In this document: one piece after another, positions 24,384 through 39,857 of the stretch | Numbering within the stretch: position 1 is the stretch's first letter | Layout: each line of letters opens with the position of its first letter | DNA from: Puccinellia tenuiflora | Taxonomy: Eukaryota; Streptophyta; Magnoliopsida; Poales; Poaceae | Length of the DNA stretch: 64,000 nt | NCBI GenBank assembly: GCA_012064385.1 | Contig: QRDG01000519.1 | Coordinates: 1,664,624 to 1,728,623 of the forward strand | Reading direction: 5' to 3' | Translations under genes and position numbers: made by a program | The notes under the pieces: model-generated | Database searches by the model: none | What the model was told of the DNA's origin: nothing | What the model saw: the letters and a program-made list of their open reading frames with translations, nothing else

Positions 24384-24954
24384 ATGCCTCCGCGGCGCCG
24401 AAGCAGTTCCGGGTACCGCGGCGTCCACGCGCGCCCCAACGGGTCCTTCTCGGCCGAGATCCGCTCCGGGGGCGACCGCGTCAACCTCGGGTCGTACCCG
24501 ACACCCGTCGAGGCCGCCCGCGCGTACGACGTGGCGGCGTGGAGCCTCGGCCGCCCGCGCTCCCACATGAACTACCCCAACGTCCGGGACGCGCAGGATG
24601 CGCAGGCCCGAGCGCCGACGCCGCGTCTCGTCACCGACGAGGACCGCCGCCACCACCACCACCGCGCGATGCAGGGCCTCGTCGCGGAGACGGACGAGCG
24701 TGTGGTGGCGGAGTGGTACGCGAGCCACCCGTGCGAAGCCCGCGAGGAGTTGAGTTCTGGAACACCCGCGTGGCGGAGCGGCATCTCGAGCATCGAGAGG
24801 ACCGGGCGGAGCAGCGGGCGGCCAAGGCCGCGGCCAAGGCGAGCTGCACTTGGCGGACACCTGGGCCAACGATGATCCCAGGTGGGCGGCGCTGGTGGAT
24901 GACATCTCCGACTCCTCCGACTTCGACTTCAGCTCGGACGAGGACAAATTTTAG
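24384..24954 (+). pseudogene. AP2/ERF DNA-binding domain protein in a Harbinger element, two frameshifts
   Basis: ATG 24384 lies in the strong context GCCGCCACCATG. Residues about 10-69 form an AP2/ERF domain: YRGV, SFSAEIR, VNLGSYPTPVEAARAYD, VAAWSLGRP and NYPNV. This is the three-strand plus helix fold that binds GCC-box or DRE-type DNA. The rest has a His run and Trp/Asp-rich segments (DERVVAEWYASHP). The frame shifts near 24750 (to FWNTRVAERHLEHRED) and again near 24840 (to ADTWANDDPRWAALVDDI and an acidic end), reaching TAG 24952. The unbroken protein would have about 190 residues. The AP2 domain itself is intact, so a truncated protein of 163 residues could still bind DNA. Confidence 0.85.
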
Positions 24955-25489
24955 TTTAGTTTGATTGTTTTAGTTTAGTTTTAAGTGTTCATGTTCATCG
25001 TTTTCGTTTAATTTTCGTCGTTTGTAAAATATTGTTTAGTTTAATTAAAGAGTGTTCGTGTTCGTCCAGTTCGAGGTGCACTATTTTTAGCGTATCTGGA
25101 AAAGGTTCAATCTCGCGCGCTATAATTTAGCGCATCCAGAAAAGCGATTACGACCTCGGCGTGGTAAAGGTGCTATTTCAGCGCTGCAAAAAAAATTTAG
25201 CGCACGGTGGCAGAGCGCGTCTGTTGGAGATGCTCTTATGCACAACTATTTGGACCAACTCCGATCTTTTCGGAATGATACTTTCGACGCTGTTTTAGGA
25301 TGTCGAAAGATTTTTTTTCCAACACATTGCCAACTCTGTGAAGCATGATTGCAATGTTGGCCAATGTTGAATCACCACCGATGGAGTTTGAAGCCAATCG
25401 CTGCACCTATCACTACGGCTACTACCTTGCTGACGGGATCTATCCCAAGTGGGCAACCTTCGTGAAGCTAATTGTAAGCCCCAAAGGTA

Positions 25490-27123
25490 CGAAAGACCTT
25501 CAATTCCATAAAGCACAAGCCACGGCTAGGAAAGATGTGGAGAGAGCTTTTGGGATTTTGCAAGCTCAATTTGCTATTGTGCGAGGGCCGGATCGGTTTT
25601 GGGATCAAAATAATCTTTCGTACATCGTGACGTCTTGTTTGATCGTGCACAACAAGATCATTGAGAAGCGTAGTCAAAATTTAGACTATACTTTCTATGA
25701 TCTCATGGGTCAGCCGGTTCGGTCGTGACGAAGCGTCGACCGTATCTCACGCTTTCTGGAGGTCTACCATGAGGTTCGTGATGCAAACATTCATGATGAT
25801 ATTCAAAAAGATCTAATGGAGGAGTGGTGGACTTGGAATGACCGGTTTCATCTCTTTATTTGTTGTATGTTCTATGTGATGAACTATGTTTGATAAATTT
25901 GTTATTTTACTTTATTCTAAAAATTGATGAACTATGTAATAATTTAGTACTATGTGTGTTTGATTTGATTTCCAATTATTTGAGACTTAATTTCATGTTG
26001 TTTGTGATTCATATGTATGCATTTGTGTGATGAAAATATGTTTTTATGCCTGATTTCATCATCTCTTGGAGCTCCTAGTTTTTCGGTGCCCTAAAATACA
26101 TCTTTAAAACCAAACAAATTGGGTACCCTAAAAAGTGGTGCCCTAAAATACATTATCTAGTAGAGATGCTCTAATGCAATCTGATTCCACGATTGTAAAG
26201 GTCGAGTTATTCATAAAGCTGAGTTAGTGCAACAATCGCCTACACCACCCCCATTATATAGCTCTGCATGCCGCGTGGTATCTTTAGTTTGCACGATTCT
26301 GAAAATTTTATTAATAGGAAGACCTTCAATTCCATAATGCCACAAGCCACGGCTAGGAAAGATGTGGACAGAGCTTTTGGGATTTTGCAAGCTCAATTTG
26401 CTATTGTGCGAGGACCAGCTCGATTTTGGGATCAAAATAATCTTTCGTACATCGTCACTTCTTGCGTAATCATACACAACATGATCATTGAGAAGCGCAA
26501 TCAAAATTTAGACTATACTTTCTATGATCTCATGGGTCAGCCAGTTTGGCCATGACGAAGCGTCGGCCGTATCTCACGCTTTCTCGAGGTCTACCATGAG
26601 GTTCGTGATGCAAATATTCATGATGATCTTCAAAAAGATCTAATGGAGAAGTGGTGGACTTGGAATGACCGGTTTCATCTCTTTATTTGTTGTATGTTCT
26701 ATATGATGAAGTATGTTTGATAAATTTATTTTTTTTACTTTATTTTAAAAATTGATGAACTATGTAATAATTTAGTACTACGTGTGTTTGATTTGATTTC
26801 CAATTATTTGAGACTTAATTTCATATTGTTTGCATTTGATGATTCATATGTATGCATTTGTGTGATGTCTCATTTCATCGTCTATTGGAGTTTTCGGTGC
26901 CCTAAAATACATCTGTAAAACCAAAAAAAATGGGTACCCTAAAAAGTGGTGCCCTAAAATACATAGATGCTCTAATGCAATCTGATTCCACTATTGCAAA
27001 TAGGGTCGAGTTATTCATAAAGCTGAGTTAGTGCAACAATCACCTACACCACCCTCATTATATGGCTCTGCATGCCGCGTGGTATCTTCAGTTTGCACGA
27101 TTCTGAAAATTTTATTAATAGGA
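25490..27123 (+). repeat. Tandem duplication (about 0.8 kb unit) of the Harbinger 3' end and flank
   Basis: The segment from 'ccttcaattccata' near 25497 to 'ttattaataggaa' at 26320 is repeated at 26323-27124. Each unit has the transposase C-terminus, its 3' sequence, the GATGCTC terminus and about 150 bases of flank. The shift is 827 bases at the left and 804 at the right, from small indels. Confidence 0.85.
26322..26555 (+). pseudogene. Second copy of the Harbinger transposase C-terminus
   Basis: The frame from 26268 gives ARKDVDRAFGILQAQFAIVR, RFWDQNNLSYIVTSC and HNMIIEKRNQNLDYTF, nearly identical to the copy ending 25728, and stops at the equivalent TGA. It has no upstream catalytic part. 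It exists only because of the tandem duplication. Confidence 0.8.
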
Positions 27124-27157
27124 AAAACCGTTGAGATAACACTTTACTGTATTTGTA

Positions 27158-27243
27158 CCCTCTCCATTCCACAATATAAGACGTTTTGGCTAAAACAACT
27201 TGCTAAAACGTCCTATATTTTGAAACATCAGAAGTATTATGTA
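27158..27243. mobile_element. Stowaway/Mariner-type MITE, degenerate
   Basis: It has the words 'ctctccattccacaatataag', 'acgttttggctaaaaca' and the inverted 'aacgtcctatattttg', the pattern of grass Stowaway MITEs (consensus start CTCCCTCCGT), next to TA. The right terminus is weak. Confidence 0.6.
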
Positions 27244-27375
27244 CTGACATAGAAAATACAGAAATCGACGACGTTAGACCCATTGAGAACTTTATTTCGA
27301 AATTTACATACAAAGCAAGCCATACAAACAGATTATATGGTTTCCGACATTAGTTTAAAAGAGCGATTGAGGCGT

Positions 27376-27760
27376 TTTGGCACCCGGGTGCACCTCCACC
27401 CGGTATGCTTTTCGAAATTTAAAAAATACGAAAATACTTCGAAAAAATCTGAAAAAAATTGGACACAAACATACGCAAGTAACGAACACGAAAATTTTCA
27501 ACTAAAAATAACAATTTTTCTGCTCTGTGGAAAAAAGACAAATGTCTGACAAAAAATGTGATCTAAAAAGTATGTTTTTTGATCAGAAATTTGTCTTTTT
27601 TGCACAGAGCAGAAAAATTGTTATTTTCTATCGAAATTTTTGACAAGTGTTCGTTACTTCCGTATGTTTGTGTCTAAACTTTTTCAGATTTTTTCAAACT
27701 ATTTTCATATTTTTTAAAATTCGAAAAGCATACCGGGTGCAGGTGCACCCGGCTGCCAAA
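27376..27760. mobile_element. Foldback MITE, 385 bp
   Basis: The left arm starts TTTGGCACCCGGGTGCACCT and the right arm ends with its near inverse. The arms are about 180 bases and meet near 27560, so the whole element can fold into one hairpin. No coding content. I found no target duplication, so the superfamily (Mutator-like is plausible) is not certain. Confidence 0.75.
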
Positions 27761-27857
27761 GTGGATTTCTGAATCTGTCATCATTACTTCATTAGGTCTT
27801 CCGCAGAAGGTGTAATATTCAATCCTGAACAACAGTTTCAGCTCTCAAGAACTACGT

Positions 27858-27863
27858 TTTATT
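27858..27863 (-). terminator. Poly(A) signal of CPN60
   Basis: AATAAA on the minus strand, about 150 bases past the stop codon at 28011. Confidence 0.5.
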
Positions 27864-28010
27864 CATCCCGACACTAGTTCCGTTTGGAACTGAGATTCAC
27901 TAAATCCGCAGGACCAAAACTGTCCGAAAATCACCCCACTGAAGATGGGACTACACAGCAAAAAATTCCTAATTAATATGTCCCAGATTGCTTCCAATTT
28001 TCGTGAGTGC

Positions 28011-33110
<5,100 letters not shown>

Positions 33111-33287
33111 GGCTGGGCAACGAGGTGGCGCGGGAGTCGAGGCGCTTCGAAGCTGGAGGAGATGTGAGATGAGGCGAGCTCGAGGTTTGGTTGTTTCTTG
33201 GGAAAGGGGGAAAGGGAATGGGAAGGGAGAGGCGGATTTTAGAGGAAGGGGGAGAGAGGAGGCGAGGCGGCTCTAGAAGCGTCCACT

Positions 33288-33372
33288 AGGGTTTTAGGGT
33301 TTTACTAGTGGGCTTGCGCGGCGGCGTTGTGGTCGTGGTGGTAAAAGATGGGCTGGAATTTGGGCTAGCCCA
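33288..33372 (-). promoter_or_regulatory. Telo-box and site II motifs upstream of CPN60
   Basis: Two AAACCCTA-type telo-boxes (minus strand, 33288-33304) and four TGGGCT/AGCCCA site II motifs at 33309, 33349, 33361 and 33367 lie 180-260 bases before the start codon. This pairing is known from plant promoters of nuclear genes for ribosomal and mitochondrial proteins. Confidence 0.55.
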
Positions 33373-33589
33373 TCTCGCTGCTTCTTCCTTCGAACGCCAT
33401 CTCTTTTTCCTAGGTGAGGTACAGATTCGTTCCAAGTTTGATTCGACTGCGGCACCTGTTCCGCTGTTCGTTCGAAAACAATTATTTTCACCTTTTCTGT
33501 TTCTTTATTTTTTGTTATCTTTTCGTTCGTTTTTTCGTGTGTTTCTATATTATTTTATTTTCTTGGTTTCTATTTGCTTTTTTGAGTGA

Positions 33590-34262
33590 TGCATGAATAA
33601 TTTTTAGTTTTTTTCCTTTTAATTTTTTGTTGTAATACATGAATACTTTTTTTGAGGCTGCAACATATTCTTCTATTCCGTGAACATTCTTGAATCCACG
33701 AACATTGTTTTTCAAAAAAACATCAACTTTTTTTCTAATATTGACGCAAACATTTCTTTTTTAACCGTGCGACGTCAATCTTCTTTTTAATAACATGTTT
33801 TTTTTTTGAAAATGTATTTTCAAAATTATGTTTATGGAGGTAAAAAAAAGTGTTCATGGTTTCGAAGAAAGTTCACGACGTTAAAAAAAATGTTCCGGGG
33901 TTAGAAAGAAAGCGTTCACCTATGTAAAAAAGGTTCGGATATTTTTGAGAAAATATTCACGAATGTTGACAAAATGTTCATGAGGTTTAAAAATGTTCAT
34001 GTAGTTCAAAATAAAAGTTCTCAAGTTTAAAAATTGTCCGCATGTTTGAAAAAAATGTTCCCTGGTTAAATAAAAGTGCTTACCTATGTCAAAAAGGTTC
34101 ATGCATTTTCGAGAAAATATTCACTACTGTTGAGAAAAATGTTCACGGGGTTCAAAAAATGTTCATGTGTTTCAAAAAAAATATTTCTGAGTTTTAAAAT
34201 TTTCGCATGTTTAAAAACAATGTTCCCGGGTTAAAATAAAAAAGTTTACCTATGGTGAAAAT
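33590..34262. repeat. Degenerate AT-rich repeat with recurring gttcatg/gttcacg words
   Basis: From 33610 to 34255 the words 'gttcatg', 'gttcacg' and 'gttcccggg' recur every 25-40 bases with A-runs between. No ORF and no clear unit length. It looks like a decayed tandem repeat common in Triticeae intergenic DNA. Confidence 0.45.
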
Positions 34263-35720
34263 TGAAAAAGCATGGTTGCCCCATGTATGGTTCTGGTAAT
34301 TAATGAAAATCCTTAATAAATAATGTGTGCCTTGAGTTACTTTTGTAGGTTTGGTCCATAAGCATGCTTGAATACCATATGTTAGTTTCAAGGTATTTAT
34401 CCATGGGTTCACATCAAAATGGAGAGTTCATTTAGCCCATGGTGATGACGTCAAGTGGCAACCGTCATCAAGTTTGTGTGGTGCAAGTTCAAGATGATCA
34501 TCATGAAGATATCATATGCTTGAAGCTTACCGCTCATTTGAAGATAATGGCCAAGTGAAGATATACCGAAGAGTGCCTCTCATATATTGGTGGATGGGGA
34601 GCAATATGCGAGTCTTCACGGAGCAGAGTGCAATCAAGAAAGGTGATCCAACTTGAGAAGGTCAAGATCGTCATCATCGACCTCAAGTGGATTATGCAAG
34701 GCAAAGGTATGATCTTGATATGGTTTCTATTTTACCGGTCTCATGATTTTAGTTGAGAGACCGGGTTATAAGATAGATAGCCGTACTATCAAGAGAGCTC
34801 TCGACCGAGTATCTTGATAGTATCGTTTGTAGAGAGCTCAAACCTTTGCATCCTTGGCATCATCTTTCTTCGTTCTTATTTGGGTTTTATCCATATGTAT
34901 TTTTAGAGCTTGTCATGATCTTCAAGACAAGCTCAAGTTCATAAAAATGGATTTAGTATGAAAAACTTATTTCGTTTTTTATTTTGCAGATTTTGTCGGT
35001 TCATCTTTTATCGAGAGGTTTTACCTTTCCCCAATTGGTTTTATGATCCCTTGTTAGATTATGATGTTTCTTTGTATAATCGTGTAGAGCTCGTTTTTGC
35101 GATTCCAACGATCCTAAGATCATCGAAAACGGAGTGTGAATGATTAAGTTATGATTTTCCTCGTACCGGTTGTCCTGCAGTTTTTTTGTCGGGCGGTAGT
35201 ACCGCGCCGGTACTGCCCGGGTATCGGAAAAAACAGAGCCAGACGCCTGGGCATGAATGTCCATAACGGTTGGATTTTGGGTGACCTACTTAAGGGGCCT
35301 TCTTTCCCAATAGGTCCCTAACTCTTAAGCTCGTGTTTCCCCTCCAATGTTAACCTTTCTTGAGCTTGCTATCTCTCAATGTCTCCAATAATTCTTGCTT
35401 CTTCTTGAGAGAAAAGAGAGAGGAGATCTAAATTTACATTTCCACCAATCCATATCTCCTCTCAGTGAGGGAACCTATTTCTAGATCTTGGGATTCATTT
35501 GTTGTTTTCCTTGTTCTTCCTCTCATCTCCCTGCATAGCATTAGTTACTTTGGTGGGATTTGCAAGTGAAGGATTTTGACCACTTTATGTGTTCTTGCCA
35601 TTGCACTAGGTGCATCGGTTTGAGTTCTCCACGATGATACGCGGGAGTGAAGTTTGAAAAGCTTATTACTCTTGGGTGCATTGTGTTTCCAAGAGCTTGT
35701 GCCTCTTGGGTGCATTGTGT
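34263..35720 (+). mobile_element. Family A LTR, old copy, left part
   Basis: It starts TGAAAAAGCATGG and follows the order of the family A LTR (purine-rich leader, 'ggtctcatgat', 'gagagaccgg', gene-like exon words) up to 'gggtgcattgtgt'. Here an Angela-like LTR is inserted, with TGTGT duplicated at 35716-35720 and 51925-51929. The LTR resumes at 51925. It is more diverged than the other copies. Confidence 0.75.
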
Positions 35721-36687
35721 TGAAAGGGGTTCCGCGACAGAAAACAAAAAAATATTGTAACAACACAAACCACAAACTAGCCAAGATCTATCTATGAGAC
35801 ATGAAAGTAACGGAGGGAACGGTGATCATACCCTTGAAGACCGTAAGGGTCGACGATCAAAAGATCTGTGTCGACGATGATGAAGACGTACGGCGATGCC
35901 GACCTCAAGGTCAAGTAGTCGTACAAGCGATGAGTGTCGCAAGTGCAGCACCTCCAAGGAATTACACACGTACAGTGTAGATGACGTTCCCCCAGCTCCG
36001 GTCCAACGACAGCAGCAGAAGAAGAGTAGGTCGAATTGAAGCACCAGCAGCACGACGGTGTGCTTATGGTGGAGAAACCTCTCTACCGTGCACAGCTCCG
36101 AAATACGGAACCATGCTCGAGGCGAGAGAGAGAGACAACAATGGGATGCCTTCAAGGGAGGAGGAGCCCCCCTTATATAGGCTAAGGAGGGGAGCCAACC
36201 CCATTGGCTTAGCCATGTGGGACTATCCCACATTGGCTTGGCCGGCCAAGGGAGGCAGCCTACCCCCACATGGGCCCCATGTGGCAGCCCATTAGTGGCT
36301 CGGCCGGCCCCCTCTTCCTTTTGGTGCGGCCCCTCTTGGGCCTCCCCTCCCGGGTGAGGCACATTAAGGTGGGCTTCCCATTAAATTAAATAAAAATATT
36401 TATTTAAATATTAATTACATTAATTAATATTAAATACATATTATTTAATTTAACTTGCTCCGTAATACCTTTCGTTGCCCTCTGATCTCCATCGGATATT
36501 TCTCATTATTCTGAAACACCTTCGAAACCCCTCCGATCACCATCGGATAATTTCCGGAACAATTTCGGAGCTCCTTTCTCATGAGTGTGCCACCCTACGG
36601 TTCGGGATCACTCCAGACATGATCGAGAGTTCGAGACACCTCTCCGATCAATGACCAACAGCGGAATCTGGAAACCTATGATGGCCC

Positions 36688-38116
36688 TGATACGTCTCCA
36701 ACGTATCTATAATTTCTTATGATCCATGCTTGTTTTCATACCATTTGCTACATGTTTTGTTTACATCTTATAGCATTTTTATGCATTTTCTGGAACTAAC
36801 CTATTAACAAGATGCCACAGTGCCAGTTCCTGTTTTCTGCTGTTTTCCCGTTTCAGAAAAGTACTTAAGGAAATATTCTCGGAATTGGACGGGACAAAAA
36901 GCAGCAGTCTTATAATTCAATGGACTACACGGAGCCCGAAGGAGAGGACCTGGAGGGCCGTGGACCGGCCACACCATAGAGTGGCGCGGGACCCATGCCT
37001 GTCGCACCACCAGGTGGTGTGGGGCCCACGGGAGCCCTCCGACGCCGCCCTTTCGCCTATATATTGCCCCCGACGCATAAAACCTAGACGGACCCGTCAT
37101 ATTCCAAAGAAACATCTGCAGCGTCGCCGCCATCGCCGACAAGTTTCGGGGGACAGAAGTCTCTGTTCCGGCACCCTGCCGGGACGGGGAAGTGCCCCCG
37201 GAGCCATCTCCATCGACTCCACCGCCATCTCCATCGCCGTTGCTGACTCCCATGATGAGGAGGGAGTAGTTCTCCCTCGGGGCTGAGGGCCGTACCGGTA
37301 GCCATGTGGTCTATATCTCTCTCTCCCATGATGTGATCTATATGTGATCATGAGCTTTGCAATCTAGATGTTGTTATGTTACTCAAGTGGGCTTTATTTA
37401 TGTGATCTCCGGAGACTCCTTGTCCCACGTGTGTAAAGGTGACAGTGTGTGCACCGTGTGGGTCTTTAGGCTATATTTCACAAGATACTTGTTCACTGAT
37501 TTATTATTTGAGTTGGATGTCTCTATGAAATTGTGGTGTGTTAGTACCTCCTATGAATGCTCATGGTCCAGTGTGGGGTATTCATTAGTACTTGGGAATA
37601 TATGTTTGAGGCGTGCTTTTGCATTCCTGCACAATGAATTAGTGTTCGTTATCTAGCCGGAGAATACTTCGGAGTAGTATATTGAAGTTCTTATATTTAT
37701 ATTCAATTATGACTGCATTGTTGAGAGTGACCACTGGTGAAAGTATGATCCCTAGGCCTTGTTTCTAAGCATTGAAACACCGTTTACAACAAGTTCTGCT
37801 ACATGTTTGCTTGCTGCCATTTTTATTTCAGATTGCAATTACTAATTATAATCATCCATATTACTTGTATTTCACTATCTCTTCGCCGAACTAGTGCACC
37901 TATACATCTGACAAGTGTATTGGGTGTGTTGGGGACACAAGAGAATTTTTGTATTGTGATTGCAGGGTTGCTTGAGAGGGATACCTTTGACCTCTACCTC
38001 CCTGAGTTCGATAAACCTTGGATGATTCACTTAAGGGAAACTTGCTGCTGTTCTACAAACCTCTGCTCTTGGAGGCCCAACACTGTCTACAATAATAGAA
38101 GCGTGTGTAGACATCA
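36688..38116 (+). mobile_element. Solo LTR, Athila-type gypsy, 1429 bp
   Basis: It starts TGATACGTCTCC and ends TAGACATCA with the perfect duplication GGCCC at 36683-36687 and 38117-38121. It has a CTATATATT box near 37056 and the GC-rich word 'ggcaccctgccgggacgggg' near 37169, as in the solo LTR at 19079. It interrupts the Angela-like LTR. Confidence 0.9.
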
Positions 38117-38434
38117 GGCCCCTGTGCGATCCACAAATAAATTCGCTTGAACCTTAACATTCGTATCCTATTCCCTTTGTAGCTCGATACTCAGTTTTTT
38201 CGAGATATGATCTTCAGTATCCTGATACTTAGTTCTATATCATTACCGACAAACATCATTAACTCGTTCTCATGATCACACTATGTTGTGACCTAGTCAC
38301 ATGTTTGCAAACTTCGATGTGATCTCACCGAGTGGGCCCCTTTAGTATCTCTCTGACATTCAGATGGACAAATCCCGGTCTTGATCATACGCCTCAACGT
38401 GCTCCTCTGGAATACCCAACTACACCTTTATGAT

Positions 38435-38567
38435 GCTAATTTTTTAAAATAATACACGAAAATTAATTAATTATGGAAATATTACGCAAATTTTATTTTT
38501 TTCAAAAATATTATCCAGTCGGTTTCGGCAAAACCAACAGGTGCTACTCGTCGTTGGTGAGGACGAG
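38435..38567 (+). repeat. MULE left terminal inverted repeat
   Basis: It starts GCTAATTTTTTAAAATAATA and includes 'ccagtcggtttcggcaaaacc' and 'gtgctactcgtcgttggtgag'. After 38567 only shorter subterminal words (gtcgtc, gaggacg) recur. Confidence 0.85.
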
Positions 38568-38959
38568 TACCCTCCAGTCGTCTTTGCTGAGGACGATAAG
38601 TATCACGCATGGCCGAGTACGTCCTAGACGACAACGGGTACTGCATGCAGTCCCATCGACCGACGCAGAGGGGCATGTCGTCCTCGCGCACGCCGATTAG
38701 TGCCCAGTCGGCTTCAGCGAAGACGACAAGCACATGGACTACATCGGCCGCGCCCCTCTTTCCTCTCTTTCTTCTCCTCTTTCCTCTCTTTCCTCTCCCC
38801 TGCGCTGCCTTCTTCCTGTTCTTCGTTTCCTCTCTCTACTCCCCACAAAAACCGAATTAAACTACCGATTTAGACCAACAATCTTCACATTTGTCACCAT
38901 TAATCGGTAGTACAAGGTTGAGGGAGGCTAGGGGAAGTCCGATCTCCTGATGGGATAGC

Positions 38960-39055
38960 TCGTGGTGGTGGTGGTGATGGTTGGCGGGTGGTGGTGATGG
39001 TGGTGGAGGTGATGGTGATGGTGGTGGTGGTGCTGGAGGGCTGCGTGGTGGTGCT
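38960..39055 (+). repeat. GGT/GAT-rich simple repeat
   Basis: Imperfect (ggt)n with gat variants in the MULE 5' region, before the 111-bp repeats. No gene assigned to 38568-39190. Confidence 0.7.
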
Positions 39056-39190
39056 GCTCGTGTTGGTGCACCGTTGATTCGAGAACGCCGGACGCGTCGC
39101 CTCTCACGCTTCAAGGGTATAATTCGATTTATCAAAATTGTAGTGCTATATTTCTTACATGTATGAACATGTGTTGTTAAAAAAAAGTTT

Positions 39191-39800
39191 GTGACGGTAG
39201 TAAATATTGTAGCTATATTTGTAGGTTAATTAGAAAAAATGTAGCTATATTTTGTAGGAATTTATTTGTGCAGAATAATATTAACGATGGAAAAATAGTT
39301 TGTGACGGTAGTAAATATTGTAGCTATATTTATAGGTTAATAAGAAAAGATGTAGCTATATTTTTTAGGAATTTATTTATGCGGAATAATATTAACGATG
39401 GAAAAATAGTTTGTGACGGTAGTAAATATTGTAGCTATATTTGTAGGTTAATAAGAAAAAATGTAGCTATATTTTTTAGGAGTTTATTTATGCGGAATAA
39501 TATTAACGATGGAAAAAATATTTGTGACGGTAGTAAATATTGTAGCTATATTTGTAGGTTTCTAAGAAAAAATGTAGCTATATTTTTTAGAAGTTTATTT
39601 ATGCAGAATAATATTAACGATGGAAAAATAGTTTGTGACGGTAGTAAATATTTTAGCTATATTTGTAGGTTAATAAGAAAAAATGTAGCTATATTTTTTT
39701 AGAAGTTTATTTATGCGGAATAATATTAACGATGGAAAAATAGTTTGTGACGGTAGTAAATATTGTAGCTATATTTGTAGGTTAATTAGAAAGAATGTAG
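39191..39800 (+). repeat. 111-bp tandem repeat, six units, in-frame
   Basis: 'gtgacggtagtaaatat' starts at 39191, 39302, 39413, 39524, 39635 and 39747, a period of 111 (once 112). The length is 37 codons, and one frame (39268-39702) stays open as a 37-residue repeat (INDGKIVCDGSKYCSY, then VAIFF). It lies directly before the transposase start, whose upstream codons derive from one more partial unit. Confidence 0.9.
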
Positions 39801-39857
39801 ATATATTAACAATGATGTAATTTGCGGAATAATAGTAACGATGTTCAATATTTATTT

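Larger units (their letters stand above)
24103..25235 (+). mobile_element. Small PIF/Harbinger element carrying an AP2/ERF gene, 1133 bp
   Basis: The termini GAGCATCTCCAACAGACG (24103) and its perfect inverse CGTCTGTTGGAGATGCTC (ending 25235) form an 18-bp inverted repeat. The flanks are TTA at 24100-24102 and 25236-25238, the Harbinger target duplication. No transposase is present. Instead it has a TATA box, a Kozak-like start and an AP2/ERF reading frame. Confidence 0.9.
21550..25728 (+). pseudogene. PIF/Harbinger transposase, internally deleted and twice interrupted
   Basis: The N-terminal part (21550-21675) reads SSSDEKWDLEEEEDIAILL and NKRPKHGGSVWGR, continues at 24060-24102 as TLRRLRRDADDKL, and resumes after the nested AP2 element with MHNYLDQLRSFRND from 25239. 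Removing both insertions with one copy of each target duplication leaves the frame open across both junctions. A TGA lies near 25346. The C-terminal part (25345-25728) has YYLADGIYPKWATFV, ARKDVERAFGILQAQFAIVR and VHNKIIEKR of the DDE_Tnp_4 family. Most of the catalytic middle is missing. Confidence 0.75.
21085..26171 (+). mobile_element. PIF/Harbinger element, split by two later insertions
   Basis: The left terminus is GAGCATCTCC at 21085 and the right is GAGATGCTC ending 26171. The bases outside are TGA and TAA, one mismatch from a 3-bp TWA duplication. It contains parts of a HARBI1-type transposase. A family A solo LTR (21676-24054) and a smaller Harbinger element with an AP2 gene (24103-25235) are nested in it; without them it would be about 1.6 kb, a deletion derivative. 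Confidence 0.65.

Noticed and set aside
24030..24947. 305-residue minus-strand frame over the AP2 gene
   Set aside because: Shadow of the GC-rich AP2 coding sequence; the AP2 match is on the plus strand.
27376..27760. microRNA precursor
   Set aside because: The long hairpin is a foldback MITE; no reason to single out a mature small RNA without small-RNA data.
39268..39702. Separate gene made of 37-residue repeats
   Set aside because: The open frame follows from a stop-free repeat of length divisible by three; no other evidence of translation.
39191..39800. CRISPR-like array
   Set aside because: Units are contiguous 111-bp repeats without unique spacers, in a plant transposon.
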